Source of the DNA: Bacteroidales bacterium UBA5197
GTDB lineage: Bacteria > Bacteroidota > Bacteroidia > Bacteroidales > Lentimicrobiaceae
Reading direction: 5' to 3'
Assembly: GCA_002412885.1 (NCBI GenBank)
Contig: DHVX01000071.1
Coordinates: forward strand, 85,982-149,981
Length of the DNA: 64,000 nucleotides
The translations under genes were made by a program, and so were the position numbers. This document shows positions 54,201 through 63,462 of the stretch, in pieces (position 1 is the stretch's first letter; each line of letters starts with the position of its first letter). The notes beneath the pieces are model-generated. The model ran no database searches. It worked only from the letters and a program-made list of their open reading frames with translations, and was not told where the DNA came from.

Positions 54201-55653
54201 TGGGTTGTGGATTCTCCACAAATAATTTCTGGTACCGGCTGCGGCTATCTTCAAGCTCTTTGCGATAAAAATACTCATCGGCCTGGTCTCTGAAAACCAA
54301 TACTACTCCGCTAAGCGTTCCATCTTCTTCTTTAATGGGAGCTCCGCTATCAGAAATCGGAAATTCCTTCCCATCCTTCGATATCAGCAAAGTATGGTTG
54401 GCCAGTCCAACAACAATTCCCTCTTCTATTACACGATGTACAGGATTTTCAACTTTGGCCCGGGTATCGAAATTTACAATATTAAATATCTCTTCAATAT
54501 CGCGGTTCTTCGCATCTGCTTCAGTCCACCCTGTAAGCTGCTCAGCAACTTCGTTAAGATTTTTAATTTTCCCGCTGGCATCAGTCACAATTACGCCGTC
54601 TCCGATGCTGTATAGAGTTGTTTGAAATTCCTTTTTTGTGAGATAGAGAGATTTATATATCTGAAGTCTGCGTCTATTGTTAAAGAAAAGAAAACCAAAT
54701 AATGCCAGAAGTAAAAATAATAACACTGAGGCGGTAAAGAGTATCAATTCAGTATTCAAATCAGCCAAAAGTTCGGTTTTGTCGATTTTTGAAACCATAA
54801 ACCAGGGAGTATCTGCAACCGGACTTGTGTATGAGAACACCTCTATTCCGCGATAATCTCTGCCTTCAAAAATCCCTTTATGCCCTGAAACCGCAGCTGC
54901 AGCAGGCAAATCGGAGCGAGTAACAGGAAATTTTAAATCAAGGATTTGTTTGTCTGAAAACCTGAGTTTATTTAAAATACGTAAACTATCGCCTTCCTTT
55001 TTTGCCAGAACTGACTCAAAGGAACTGTTGTCTTCCGGCCAGAAGGAGACCAACGGATAAATCGCTTCTACCGGATCTATTCTATAAATAATTACTGACT
55101 GAATTACCCTGTTTTTATCCAGAATCGGAGAAATAATATCAAGATGCGGCACTTTATGAATCGGACAATTGTAAATATCGGTAAACACTATTCTTTTCTC
55201 TTTTACCGACTGAATTATAAAATCAGTCAAAACATTGTATCTCTCAATGGGTCCAGCCTGAGTTGAAATCAGAAATTCACCATCCGGTTTCGTAAGCACA
55301 ACATCAACAGATCCATGCTCTTCGGCAATAAGCAAAAGGTAGTCTCTGAGTTTTTCTCTGTTAATATTGCCGGGATCAGCCATGTAATTATTATAAACTG
55401 ATCTTCCTGACAGATTCTCTGAAATCAATCTGGCATCATTCATTTCATCCTGATACCAGGCAGATAACTGATTGACTTTAAGGCTTGTCAACGCCTTAAG
55501 ATAGTTGCCCTTTTCTTGTTTGAGATCGTCAACTTTATAGTTAATTATTTTCAAAACTACAAAACCTGTAACGATCAGAAGCACTAAATACAGCAAAATA
55601 AAGCCATAAACTCTCTTGCGTCCTGATATCGTTTTTACAGTGCTATGAGCCAT
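51241..55653 (-). CDS. Hybrid sensor histidine kinase with six PAS domains
   Basis: This is a 1470-residue membrane-bound sensor. Two membrane helices (residues ~15-37 and ~305-325) bracket a periplasmic sensor region of Cache type. Six PAS domains follow, at roughly 345-465, 473-590, 597-715, 720-840, 845-960 and 965-1085 (for example VFRDQAD, MVNDITGR and NFRDVTDRKNA at their ends). HisKA has the phospho-His near 1106 in MSHEIRTPMNG. The HATPase has its N and G boxes near 1253-1283 (DTGKGIPPEK, GSGLGLAI). The C-terminal receiver has Asp near 1395 in LMDIKMPVMDG. No output regulator is adjacent, so the partner is unknown. A CAAATATA box lies 44 bases upstream. Confidence 0.92.
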   Translation of the reverse strand: MAHSTVKTISGRKRVYGFILLYLVLLIVTGFVVLKIINYKVDDLKQEKGNYLKALTSLKVNQLSAWYQDEMNDARLISENLSGRSVYNNYMADPGNINREKLRDYLLLIAEEHGSVDVVLTKPDGEFLISTQAGPIERYNVLTDFIIQSVKEKRIVFTDIYNCPIHKVPHLDIISPILDKNRVIQSVIIYRIDPVEAIYPLVSFWPEDNSSFESVLAKKEGDSLRILNKLRFSDKQILDLKFPVTRSDLPAAAAVSGHKGIFEGRDYRGIEVFSYTSPVADTPWFMVSKIDKTELLADLNTELILFTASVLLFLLLALFGFLFFNNRRRLQIYKSLYLTKKEFQTTLYSIGDGVIVTDASGKIKNLNEVAEQLTGWTEADAKNRDIEEIFNIVNFDTRAKVENPVHRVIEEGIVVGLANHTLLISKDGKEFPISDSGAPIKEEDGTLSGVVLVFRDQADEYFYRKELEDSRSRYQKLFVENPQPMWIYDIETLEFLEVNQAAINNYGYSYKEFLSMTLKDIRPIEDIPALLEDVNQTSETLNSAGIWRHLRKDGSLVYVEITSHSVNYKGRMARHVMVNDITGRLDAENNLRKAEEYYRSLIERAPDGIVLVDKTGKMIFASPSAKRVYGYSDQTEVLPDPNESTHPEDLPMVFEALSQVINDKSKVRTLVYRFKTKNNEWRWVESTFSNMFHVPEVEAIVINFRDVTDRKNAEKEKFKLLNIVESSRNEIFVFDGDTLKFEYINQSGLKNLGYSSEELSEMTPCDIAPEFSEAELRGFIKQIEAGIAKDIYLVSFHRRKNASVYPIQIRLQSLNQEGRKLYFAVIDDITYRKRVEETLKQSEEKFRSIFRNDAAIKLLVDSVSLKIVDANDAATDFYGWSFDELTSMTIDQINTLTPDQIRSEIARVDVKEKVHFNFQHRLKDGSVKDVEVFSSAVRIGDNLLIHSIVHDVSSQKEAQRKINFLIRSVDQSPVGIIITNSEGIIEYVNPKYAEISGFGADEMIGTIPQLLLADGEGVENNPVWEIINTGESFFGEDKDLRKNGEFYWRNFAVSPVLDENELIRNFVIVVEDTTRQKQLLDELRLSKEKAEESDRLKSSFLANMSHEIRTPMNGILGFMSLLQEPDLTGEMRDEYIEIVNASGQRLLSTINDIIDISKIESGQISVNKENADIAVLLKRLYSFFKPETDANGIDLILKTNIGNEGKSCLIDIHKTESVLTNLLKNAIKFTSKGSITLECNLLDNALIFIIEDTGKGIPPEKLKSIFDRFVQADVSHSREFEGSGLGLAISKAFVEMMGGDIRVESKFGVGSKFSFTVPIEIKVIPEKMPVISETAATRGIITADFVFLVAEDDDVSFLYLSKLFTNYKVKLIRAINGLEAVNICQSNPEISLVLMDIKMPVMDGYTATRKILEFRPDLPIIALTAFAFSEDKEKALSAGCIEYISKPANRRLLMGMLERILNFKDTIEWK

Positions 55654-55696
55654 AAGAATTAGTTAAGTAATTAAAGAGACTACTTCGACATCTTTA

Positions 55697-55704
55697 CAAA
55701 TATA
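55697..55704 (-). promoter_or_regulatory. Possible -7 box of the hybrid kinase (TATATTTG)
   Basis: TATATTTG on the minus strand lies 44 bases from the start codon. A CAA at 55721-55723 (TTG on the minus strand) is at 16 bases spacing, a little short for a -33 element. Confidence 0.45.
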
Positions 55705-55745
55705 CGTTGTTATTTATTGGCAATTTGGCTGAAACAGAAAATTTT

Positions 55746-55807
55746 CTCAAGTCGGGGCTTGAGAGTCAGCGCTTGACTATCGCTGAATCAAAGTCAGTGC
55801 GTGACTT
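55746..55807. repeat. Three consecutive small hairpins of related sequence
   Basis: CTCAAG/CTTGAG with loop TCGGGG (55746-55763), AGTCA/TGACT with loop GCGCT (55764-55778), and AAGTCA/TGACTT with loop GTGCG (55791-55807) follow one another. All are variants of AGTCnGnGCnTGA. They lie between tsaD and the hybrid kinase gene, possibly in the leader of the latter or as a tsaD end structure. Confidence 0.7.
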
Positions 55808-55868
55808 CGTAATAGATTTGTCTTTTGAAACGAAACGAAAGTTCGGGTAAAGCCCTGACTATCGCATA

Positions 55869-56891
55869 TTACATATTACTTCCCCGTGAGTATGGAGTTA
55901 CAGAATAATTAGAAAACATCCCATTCAGATATTTGTAATATCCTGCAATGGCAATCATTGCAGCATTATCGGTGGTATATTGGAATTCGGGAATGAAGGC
56001 TTCAAATACGCCCTCATTTTGTTTTTGAAGTATGGCAGCCCGCAAAGCCGAATTTGCTGAAACACCACCAGCAATAGCAACCTGTGAAATTCCGGTTTGA
56101 TTTACAGCTTTTATCAATTTATCCATCAATGAATCGACTATGGCTTTTTGAATAGAAGCACACAGATCGGCTTTATTCTTTTCGATAAAATCCGGATCAT
56201 TTTTCAGATTATCGCGTAAAAAATAAAGGAAAGATGTTTTGAGTCCGCTGAAACTATAATTAAGTTCTGATATGTGTGCCTTTGCAAACCTGAAAGCAGC
56301 CGGATTTCCATCCTTTCCGAATTTATCGACCAGTGGGCCTCCCGGATAAGGCAATCCCATGATTTTCGCAGCTTTATCAAAAGCTTCGCCGGCAGCATCA
56401 TCAATGGTATGACCAATTACTTCCATTGAGAAATAGTCGTCAATCCTCACTATTTGTGTATGTCCACCCGAAACTGTAAGACAAAGGAAAGGAAACGAAG
56501 GAACACGACTAACTGCTTCAGCTTTGGTTATAAAATGAGCCAGAATGTGTGCCTGCATGTGATCCACTTCCAGCAACGGAATATTGAGTGCCCAAGCAAA
56601 TGATTTGGCAAATGAAGTTCCAACCAATAAGGAACCCAACAACCCGGGACCGCGGGTAAAAGCGACTGCACTGATCTGATTTTTTGAAATTCCCGCTCTT
56701 TTAATTGCTTCATGAATAACAGGAATAATATTCATCTGATGTGCACGGGATGCCAGCTCCGGAACAACACCTCCAAAACCCGCATGTATATCCTGATTTG
56801 CAATTACATTCGATAAAATAACTGTATCCTGCAGCACTGCAGCCGAAGTATCATCGCATGAAGATTCAATACCAAGAATATATGTTGACAT
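55869..56891 (-). CDS. tsaD: tRNA threonylcarbamoyltransferase TsaD
   Basis: This is a 340-residue protein from the ATG at 56891 (MSTYILGIESSCDDTSAA); the longer reading lacks conservation. It has the ASKHA-fold Kae1/TsaD signatures: metal-binding HMQAHILAH near residues 109-117, LTVSGGHTQIV, DDAAGEAFDKAAK, NYSFSGLKTSF and GGVSANSALR. It transfers the threonylcarbamoyl group to A37 of tRNAs. TsaE, its partner ATPase, is at 27998. It is divergent from the TamB-like gene. Confidence 0.97.
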   Translation of the reverse strand: MSTYILGIESSCDDTSAAVLQDTVILSNVIANQDIHAGFGGVVPELASRAHQMNIIPVIHEAIKRAGISKNQISAVAFTRGPGLLGSLLVGTSFAKSFAWALNIPLLEVDHMQAHILAHFITKAEAVSRVPSFPFLCLTVSGGHTQIVRIDDYFSMEVIGHTIDDAAGEAFDKAAKIMGLPYPGGPLVDKFGKDGNPAAFRFAKAHISELNYSFSGLKTSFLYFLRDNLKNDPDFIEKNKADLCASIQKAIVDSLMDKLIKAVNQTGISQVAIAGGVSANSALRAAILQKQNEGVFEAFIPEFQYTTDNAAMIAIAGYYKYLNGMFSNYSVTPYSRGSNM

Positions 56892-57029
56892 ATTTGTGAG
56901 AATGCAAAAATGAATGTAAAAAAAAATTACGAAACCTGAAGAATCTGCCCGATTTTTGTGACCTTTGCAGGTTAAGCAGAAAACCTGGAACAATCCGAAA
57001 AGCACAGAGACACTTAAGCCTGCAAAGTT

Positions 57030-60000
57030 ATCAAAAAGACGCTTTACATATCATTCCTCACATTATTAACCGGAGCAATTACCTTGCTTGTGGTTTATGG
57101 AATATTCAGAACGTCATATGTACAAACAAAACTTGCCGGAGTAGCAACCCGTTATCTGTCGAAAGAACTAGGCACACAGGTGAGTATTCAAAGCCTTGAT
57201 ATTTCATTTCTGTTTAACATTGTGCTGACCGGGGTTTCAGTAAAAGACCTTCACAATACATATCTGCTTAAAGCAGAAAAAATTAAATTTAATATCGGAA
57301 AATTAAATTTCAAACGCAGGTATCTGGGAATTTACACATTTTCATTGCAGCAGGCAGAAGTAAATCTGATACTATATCGATCAGACAGTGTGATGAATTA
57401 CAAATTTATTGCTGATTATTTTACGGGAAACGACACCATCACGAAGGATGTCACTAAAAAGCCATGGAATGTTGGCTTTTCGGGAATTAAGTTTTCAAAT
57501 ACCACCTTCAGATATCACAACCAACTTACAGATTCTGTAGCAACCGGCGTTGACTACAACAACATATACATCAGCAATTTAAACCTTGAAATCAATCGAC
57601 TGGCTTTCAGCAGCGATAGCATTTCGGCGAACATCAAAAACCTGCAGTTTGATGAAAAATCGGGCTTTATTCTCAGCTCGCTGACTGCACAGATACAGGT
57701 AAAAAATGATTCTATAGTCGCCCGCAATTTGCAAATTATTACACCTGAGAGTCATATAAATATGAATCTGAAATTTCTTCACAACAATTATTCAGCGTAT
57801 AATAATTTTATTGACAGCGTTAAAATCTCCGGAAATTTCGATCAGTCGGCCATTATGCTAAGTGACATTGGCTATTTTGCGCCTGAATTGGCTCAAACAA
57901 AGGAACTGTTAAAGATTCACGGACCGGTTAAAGGCACAATTGCATCACTCAGAGCCCGGCAACTAAGGCTGGCACTTGGCAAAAACACCTATTTTGAAGG
58001 CGATATATCGATGGATGGGCTCCCAAACATCAACGAAACATTTATTCACTTAAATATCAAAGACTTTAAAACCAATTATCAGGATATCAAAGCATTCAGA
58101 ATCAATGAGAAGCAGTCGATTGAAATACCTGATCTGGTTAAAAACCTGGGCAATATCAGGATTAAAGGATATTTCACAGGCTTTATTTATGATTTTGTTT
58201 CTGCTGCTACATTTACAACGGCTTCAGGCACATTGCAAACTGATATCAGCCTGAAAACAGATTCAAAGAACAAAATAAATTTCAGGGGTCATGCGAACAT
58301 TAATAACTGGGACCTGGGAAAAATCTTTGAAGTGAAGAAATATCTTGGAAAAATTGATTTTGACTCCGAACTTTCAGGAAGCTATCATAAAAAAGAAGGA
58401 ATATCCGCCTTGCTTGATGGCGTGGTAAAAAAGCTTGAGTTGATGGGCAATGAATTCAATAACATCAAAATAGACGGAGCAATGGAGAACAAGCTATTTA
58501 ATGGAACGCTTGTTCTGAGGGATGAATTGATTGATCTGGATTTTAATGGTTTGGTGGATTTCTCATCGGAAATTCCGGCGTTTAATTTTAAATCAACAGT
58601 CAAAGATGCTTATCTGAGCAAACTAAACCTGTGGGAAAGAGATTCAACATCAAAACTGAGCACTGCCATGGATCTGAACTTCAAAGGTTCGAACATTGAC
58701 AATCTGCTTGGCTCACTCAGGTTTTCAAACACTTTATACTCTGAAGAAGGCGTTAATTATCCGGCAAAAAATATTGAACTTACCACCAGAACTACTTCAG
58801 AAAATTCAAAAGCATTAAGTCTTGAATCAGATTTTGCCGATATTAATTTTACCGGGCGGTTTACTTTTATCGATTTTTATTCATCGCTCATGAATATTCT
58901 GAATGCTTACCTTCCATCGCTAAGACCAGCTCCTGCTATTGAACTTTACGTAGAACAGGAACACATTTTTGAATACACCATCAATATAAAAGATGTAAAT
59001 GCGCTTACCGAACTGTTCTTACCTTCTTTAAAAGTCAACTCAACTGCATATCTTTTCGGGAGCTATAATTCGGTTAATGAAACGGTTTTAATCAATGGAC
59101 AGGCCGATCAATTTGAATATCAGGGAATAAAAATCAATAATTGGTTTGTGCGTGGACAAAACAGCGGAAACTCGCTACAGATAACCACTGGTTCTTCGTC
59201 GGTTGTATTCAGTGAATCATCCAAAGAAAACGCACTGGAACTGGGACTCGACAATTTTTCATTTGATGTTTCAATGAGAGGTGATAGTGTGAAATACCTT
59301 ATAAACTGGAAAGATGAAATAACTGGCAAACGCAACTTCGGCGATTTTGCAGGAATACTTTCATTTTCTGAAAGGCCTTACATCAAAGCAACCTTGAATA
59401 AAGGGGACTTTGCAGTGAATGATACAACTTTTGTGGTTGAACAGATTGGTGATTTCATCATTGACAGCAGTTCGGTTTATATAAACAGCTTCCGCATCAA
59501 TGGGGTACATCAGGACTTACAGATTGACGGAAAAATCAGCACCAACCCGGCCGACATGCTTTATTTAAGATTCAAGGATCTGAACATTTCCAACGCTGAT
59601 CTGCTGCTTGCGCAGGAGAATCTTGATTTTGATGGCATTGTGAATGGATATATTTCGCTGAATGATGTGTATGGAGCACGAAAAATACAAGCAGATATTA
59701 AGGTTGACGACTTTAGCTTTAACAAAGACAGGCTTGGTGATGCCGTCATTTTAACAAGATGGGATGATGAAAAGTCAGGTCTTGAAATTAATGCCGACGT
59801 AATTTACACAGGAAACATTGGCTCGCACAAACCCATTTCGGTAAAGGGATATATTTTCCCGGAAAGAAGCAGCGACAAAAACTTCGATCTTGACATCGGG
59901 CTTACCAATTACAATCTGACCTCGCTTAATCCGTTTTTAGAAGGATTTGCCTCTTCCCTTAAAGGATATACCAGCGGAACACTCAGACTTGACGGCACTT

Positions 60001-61478
60001 TTGCTGAACCTGCTTTTACAGGCTCATTGCAGCTGATGCGCACGCAAATGAAAATTGACTACCTGAATGTGATCTATTCATTTGCCGACAAAGTAGAAAT
60101 TACCCCTGGACTGATTTCGGCCAAAAATATAATGATATATGATTCGTTGGGAAATACGGGACTTTGCGATTTCAGCCTGACGCACAATTATTTCAGAGAT
60201 ATGGTAATGAACCTAAATGTTCAGGCCAGCAATTTATCAGGACTTCACACTACCTTCAGACATAACGAATTATTCTATGGGAATGCGGTTGCTTCAGGAA
60301 ATGTAAGCATCAGAGGGCCATTCTCAGACCTCAGAATGAACATCAGAGCCAGATCGGAGAAAGGCACCAACATGTTTATTCCCATTAATCTGGATGTTGA
60401 TGCAACTGAAAATGCTTACATCAGATTCACCAAAAAAAATGGCAACGAAGAAGAGATAACCTATTTTGAACCAGTTACATCGGGTGTGAACCTTGATATG
60501 ATCATAGATGTAACCAAGGATGCCGGAATACAGATTTTCCTTCCCGAAAACATCGGCAATATAAAAGCCACCGGATCAGGTCAGATTCAGATGGGCATTG
60601 ATACCCGGGGAGACATTACCATTTTTGGCGACTACAATATTGAAGGAGGAACCTTCCTTTTTACTTTTCAAAACATTATCAACCGGGTATTTTCTATTGA
60701 GCGGGGAAGTGTTATCTCATTCACCGGCAGTCCGTATGATGCAAATATGAATGTTAAAGCAGTTTATAAAATCCGCGCTTCACTTAATGGAATTCCCGAG
60801 CTTGCTGCAATGCCGGAATACGCAGGACGAAATATACCTGTTGACTGTATTATTCACCTGAAAAACAACCTTTATAATCCCGATATCGCATTCAGCCTGA
60901 GGCTGCCCGATGCCGAAGAGCAACTGAAAAATCTGGTTTTCTCAGCCATTGACACCACCAATGAAGCAGTAATGACTCAGCAGATGGTTTCGCTGCTGCT
61001 TTTGAAATCATTTAGTTTTACCGGCAATGCGAGTCTGGCCGGAAGTGTAGGATCTTCTTCATTAGAAATGCTTACAAGCCAGTTGAGCAGCATGCTTTCT
61101 CAAATAAGCAAGGATATTGACATAGGCTTAAACTATCGCACAGCAGATGCGCTTACCTCGGAAGCTATAGAAGTTGCGCTCTCGACCCATTTGTTTAACG
61201 ACCGCGTTACAATAGATGGAAATTTCGGGATTATTAACTCGGGATCAACGCAAAACACCAGTAATATAGTGGGCGATGTAGTGGTAGATGTTAAAATAAC
61301 CCGCGATGGCAGATTCAGAGTAAAAGCTTACAACAAGACAAACAATCCCTTTGAAGTGACATCCTATAATGCGAATTACAAGCAAGGTGTAGGCATATAT
61401 TACAGATATGAATTTGACCGCTTTTCTGAAATTTTTCAACGTCAGCGCAAAAAGACCGTACCTTTAACCACTGAATAA
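57030..61478 (+). CDS. TamB-like (AsmA/DUF490 superfamily) envelope protein
   Basis: This is a 1482-residue protein with one N-terminal membrane helix and a long beta-rich periplasmic part, ending with the TamB domain (roughly the last 350 residues, with EGGTFLFTFQNIINRVF, SIERGSVISFTG and AVMTQQMVSLLLLKSF motifs). TamB-like proteins form a groove that moves phospholipids or helps outer-membrane protein insertion. The start is odd: the membrane helix VIKKTLYISFLTLLTGA lies upstream of the first standard start (TTG at 57084) and no ATG, GTG or TTG precedes it in frame after the stop at 57015. ATC at 57030 is the most natural place, followed by Lys-Lys. Translation from 57084 would cut the helix. 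Confidence 0.82.
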   Translation: MKKTLYISFLTLLTGAITLLVVYGIFRTSYVQTKLAGVATRYLSKELGTQVSIQSLDISFLFNIVLTGVSVKDLHNTYLLKAEKIKFNIGKLNFKRRYLGIYTFSLQQAEVNLILYRSDSVMNYKFIADYFTGNDTITKDVTKKPWNVGFSGIKFSNTTFRYHNQLTDSVATGVDYNNIYISNLNLEINRLAFSSDSISANIKNLQFDEKSGFILSSLTAQIQVKNDSIVARNLQIITPESHINMNLKFLHNNYSAYNNFIDSVKISGNFDQSAIMLSDIGYFAPELAQTKELLKIHGPVKGTIASLRARQLRLALGKNTYFEGDISMDGLPNINETFIHLNIKDFKTNYQDIKAFRINEKQSIEIPDLVKNLGNIRIKGYFTGFIYDFVSAATFTTASGTLQTDISLKTDSKNKINFRGHANINNWDLGKIFEVKKYLGKIDFDSELSGSYHKKEGISALLDGVVKKLELMGNEFNNIKIDGAMENKLFNGTLVLRDELIDLDFNGLVDFSSEIPAFNFKSTVKDAYLSKLNLWERDSTSKLSTAMDLNFKGSNIDNLLGSLRFSNTLYSEEGVNYPAKNIELTTRTTSENSKALSLESDFADINFTGRFTFIDFYSSLMNILNAYLPSLRPAPAIELYVEQEHIFEYTINIKDVNALTELFLPSLKVNSTAYLFGSYNSVNETVLINGQADQFEYQGIKINNWFVRGQNSGNSLQITTGSSSVVFSESSKENALELGLDNFSFDVSMRGDSVKYLINWKDEITGKRNFGDFAGILSFSERPYIKATLNKGDFAVNDTTFVVEQIGDFIIDSSSVYINSFRINGVHQDLQIDGKISTNPADMLYLRFKDLNISNADLLLAQENLDFDGIVNGYISLNDVYGARKIQADIKVDDFSFNKDRLGDAVILTRWDDEKSGLEINADVIYTGNIGSHKPISVKGYIFPERSSDKNFDLDIGLTNYNLTSLNPFLEGFASSLKGYTSGTLRLDGTFAEPAFTGSLQLMRTQMKIDYLNVIYSFADKVEITPGLISAKNIMIYDSLGNTGLCDFSLTHNYFRDMVMNLNVQASNLSGLHTTFRHNELFYGNAVASGNVSIRGPFSDLRMNIRARSEKGTNMFIPINLDVDATENAYIRFTKKNGNEEEITYFEPVTSGVNLDMIIDVTKDAGIQIFLPENIGNIKATGSGQIQMGIDTRGDITIFGDYNIEGGTFLFTFQNIINRVFSIERGSVISFTGSPYDANMNVKAVYKIRASLNGIPELAAMPEYAGRNIPVDCIIHLKNNLYNPDIAFSLRLPDAEEQLKNLVFSAIDTTNEAVMTQQMVSLLLLKSFSFTGNASLAGSVGSSSLEMLTSQLSSMLSQISKDIDIGLNYRTADALTSEAIEVALSTHLFNDRVTIDGNFGIINSGSTQNTSNIVGDVVVDVKITRDGRFRVKAYNKTNNPFEVTSYNANYKQGVGIYYRYEFDRFSEIFQRQRKKTVPLTTE

Positions 61479-61494
61479 ATCAACCACTTCAAAT

Positions 61495-61513
61495 CCCGGA
61501 ATTTTTCTCCGGG
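61495..61513 (+). other. Hairpin between the TamB-like and T9SS protein genes
   Basis: Stem CCCGGA/TCCGGG around a seven-base loop, followed by A-rich sequence rather than a T-run. It could fold in RNA but is not a normal terminator. Confidence 0.5.
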
Positions 61514-61544
61514 TAAAAAAGAAAACCATCTAAAAACAAATACC

Positions 61545-63062
61545 ATGAAAAAAGCTGTAGTAACCTTTGCCGGCCTGATGCTGTCAATTGCATTACAGGC
61601 TCAGATCACAATTACCCGTGATGACATGCCAAATATCGGTGATACACTCAGGGTGAGTACTTCGCCTATACTTTTCGGCCAGGATCCGTCGCTCACCGGC
61701 CCCGGATACACCTGGGACTATTCAACTCTGCTACCCACAGATCAAACCGTTGAAAGTTATGTAAATCCGAATACAACGCCTTTTCTGTATCAGATTGTGT
61801 TCAACATGAACGTTGCAAACCTTGCTTCTCCCATCGAAGCTATTGACTTTATACCTGATATAGACATTACTGACGCTTATATTTTTTACAAAGACAACCC
61901 GACCAATTATTTAAGGCCCGGTTATGCTGCTACAGTTATGGGCATTCCTATACCCATGAAATTTGATATTCCGGAGTTGCTTTACACTTTTCCCCTTACA
62001 ATTGAATCGCCTAAAGATTCCAGTCTATCCAATTACGCCCTCGATATCCCTAACCTTGCATATTTCAGCATTGAACGCAAACGCGTTAATCAGGTTGATG
62101 GCTGGGGTAGCCTGACAACTCCTTTTGGTTCGTTTGATGTTTTAAGGGTCAGGTCCGATTTTTATGAACGCGATAGTCTCTATGTAGATTCCCTGCAAAC
62201 AGGGTTTCCGATCATCCGATACTACACCGAATATCAATGGCTTGGCAACAACCAGGGAATTCCACTGCTTTCAATTACAGTTGAAGGTCCGATGACGACT
62301 GTTCGTTACAGAGATATTGCTCAGAATTTCAATCCAATTGTAATTTTTGCTGAAGATGCTACAATCTGTCAGGGCGATACAGCCGAAATTTCAGTTGATG
62401 TAAGTGGCGGATTCCCGCCGTATAGTTACGTGTGGAGTACCGGAGAGCAGACCAGCTCAATAAAAGTTTCGCCTGATGAAACCACAACATACACAGTGCT
62501 GGTTACCGATGTTCAGAATGGAGCTATGCTCGGAAATGTTACTGTTAATGTGATTCCTTTCGAAAGACTTGAACTGGGGCCTGATACATTGGTATGTGCA
62601 GAAACAAGCATTTCGTTTGACGCAGGAACAGCTTACAGTCAGGTGAGATGGTTTGTTAATGATGTGCTTATTTCGCAAACACAAACGTTTTCGCTTGACA
62701 CCACAGGTATCGGACTGAGCAACGTAATGGTAAAGGTGGAATATGAGCAAGGCGAATGTTCTGCTTCAGACGAAATTTCAGTCGGTTTTTACATCTGCGG
62801 AAGCATTGCAGAACAGGAAATACTGCGATTAAAAATTTATCCTAATCCTGTAAAGGACTACCTTATTGTTGAAACGGGAGGGCTGTTTGAAACATCTGAA
62901 GTCTCGATACAGGATATGAACGGACGCCCGGTGAAAGCGGATGTGACATCAAGCGTCAACGGACAAATTATCATAAATACTTCAAAAATCAGTGCAGGAA
63001 GTTACATTTTAAAAGTCAGCGACAACAAACGTACCGGAGTTGCGCGATTCGTTCGTAACTAA
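61545..63062 (+). CDS. T9SS-secreted protein with type A sorting domain
   Basis: This 505-residue protein has a signal peptide (residues 1-20, ALQAQ). Residues ~270-345 are a SprB-like repeat/PKD-like segment (GGFPPYSYVWSTGE, TTYTVLVTDV) and ~345-420 a further Ig-like region. Residues ~430-505 match the type IX secretion sorting domain: LKIYPNPVKDYLIVE, VSIQDMNGRPV and GSYILKVSDNKRTGVARFV. It is expected on the surface or outside the cell after T9SS export, which PorX (28431) helps regulate. No enzyme motif is seen in the first 250 residues. A strong terminator follows. Confidence 0.9.
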   Translation: MKKAVVTFAGLMLSIALQAQITITRDDMPNIGDTLRVSTSPILFGQDPSLTGPGYTWDYSTLLPTDQTVESYVNPNTTPFLYQIVFNMNVANLASPIEAIDFIPDIDITDAYIFYKDNPTNYLRPGYAATVMGIPIPMKFDIPELLYTFPLTIESPKDSSLSNYALDIPNLAYFSIERKRVNQVDGWGSLTTPFGSFDVLRVRSDFYERDSLYVDSLQTGFPIIRYYTEYQWLGNNQGIPLLSITVEGPMTTVRYRDIAQNFNPIVIFAEDATICQGDTAEISVDVSGGFPPYSYVWSTGEQTSSIKVSPDETTTYTVLVTDVQNGAMLGNVTVNVIPFERLELGPDTLVCAETSISFDAGTAYSQVRWFVNDVLISQTQTFSLDTTGIGLSNVMVKVEYEQGECSASDEISVGFYICGSIAEQEILRLKIYPNPVKDYLIVETGGLFETSEVSIQDMNGRPVKADVTSSVNGQIIINTSKISAGSYILKVSDNKRTGVARFVRN

Positions 63063-63462
63063 TCTGGTCAACTTTTTTTAAAACCATCTGCATTAGTTTG
63101 CAGGTGGTTTTTTTTTATCTGAAACCTGAATGTTTCCGACTTCAGAATTACACATTTCACTTTGTACGTATTTGCACTAAAGCTATCCGAAAACGAACAC
63201 TATTACTTAATTCGTTGTTTATCAATGCAATAGAAGTATTTTCTCACAAAAGAGAGTGCGAGAATTATTATTTATCATTGATTATCAATAGATTACATAA
63301 ATTGAGTATTAAAACAGGCATCAAATTCGTCAGCATTTTGATCTGTAATAAAAAATGGATTAATTGGAATTTATTGCTATATAGTATTGATATACTGTAC
63401 ATTATAAACTATGGCACGATATTAGTAAAACTGTCTTCGGAAACAACTTAAAACCGACTGCC
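63063..63462. other. Intergenic region with terminator, otherwise AT-rich
   Basis: This 400-base gap holds a terminator (63081-63110) and then about 350 AT-rich bases. A 117-codon open frame (63098-63451) starts in the terminator, has no recognisable domain and is not called. The promoter of the repeat protein at 63463 should be here but was not recognised. Confidence 0.6.
63081..63110 (+). terminator. Rho-independent terminator of the T9SS protein gene
   Basis: A twelve-pair stem (AAACCATCTGCA with TGCAGGTGGTTT, one G-T wobble) around the loop TTAGTT is followed by a run of T's. It is 19 bases after the stop codon. Confidence 0.92.

Noticed and set aside
61495..61513. Hairpin as a terminator of the TamB-like gene
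   Set aside because: It is followed by A's, not T's, on the coding strand.
63098..63451. 117-codon open frame after the T9SS gene
   Set aside because: It starts in the terminator, is AT-rich and has no recognisable feature.
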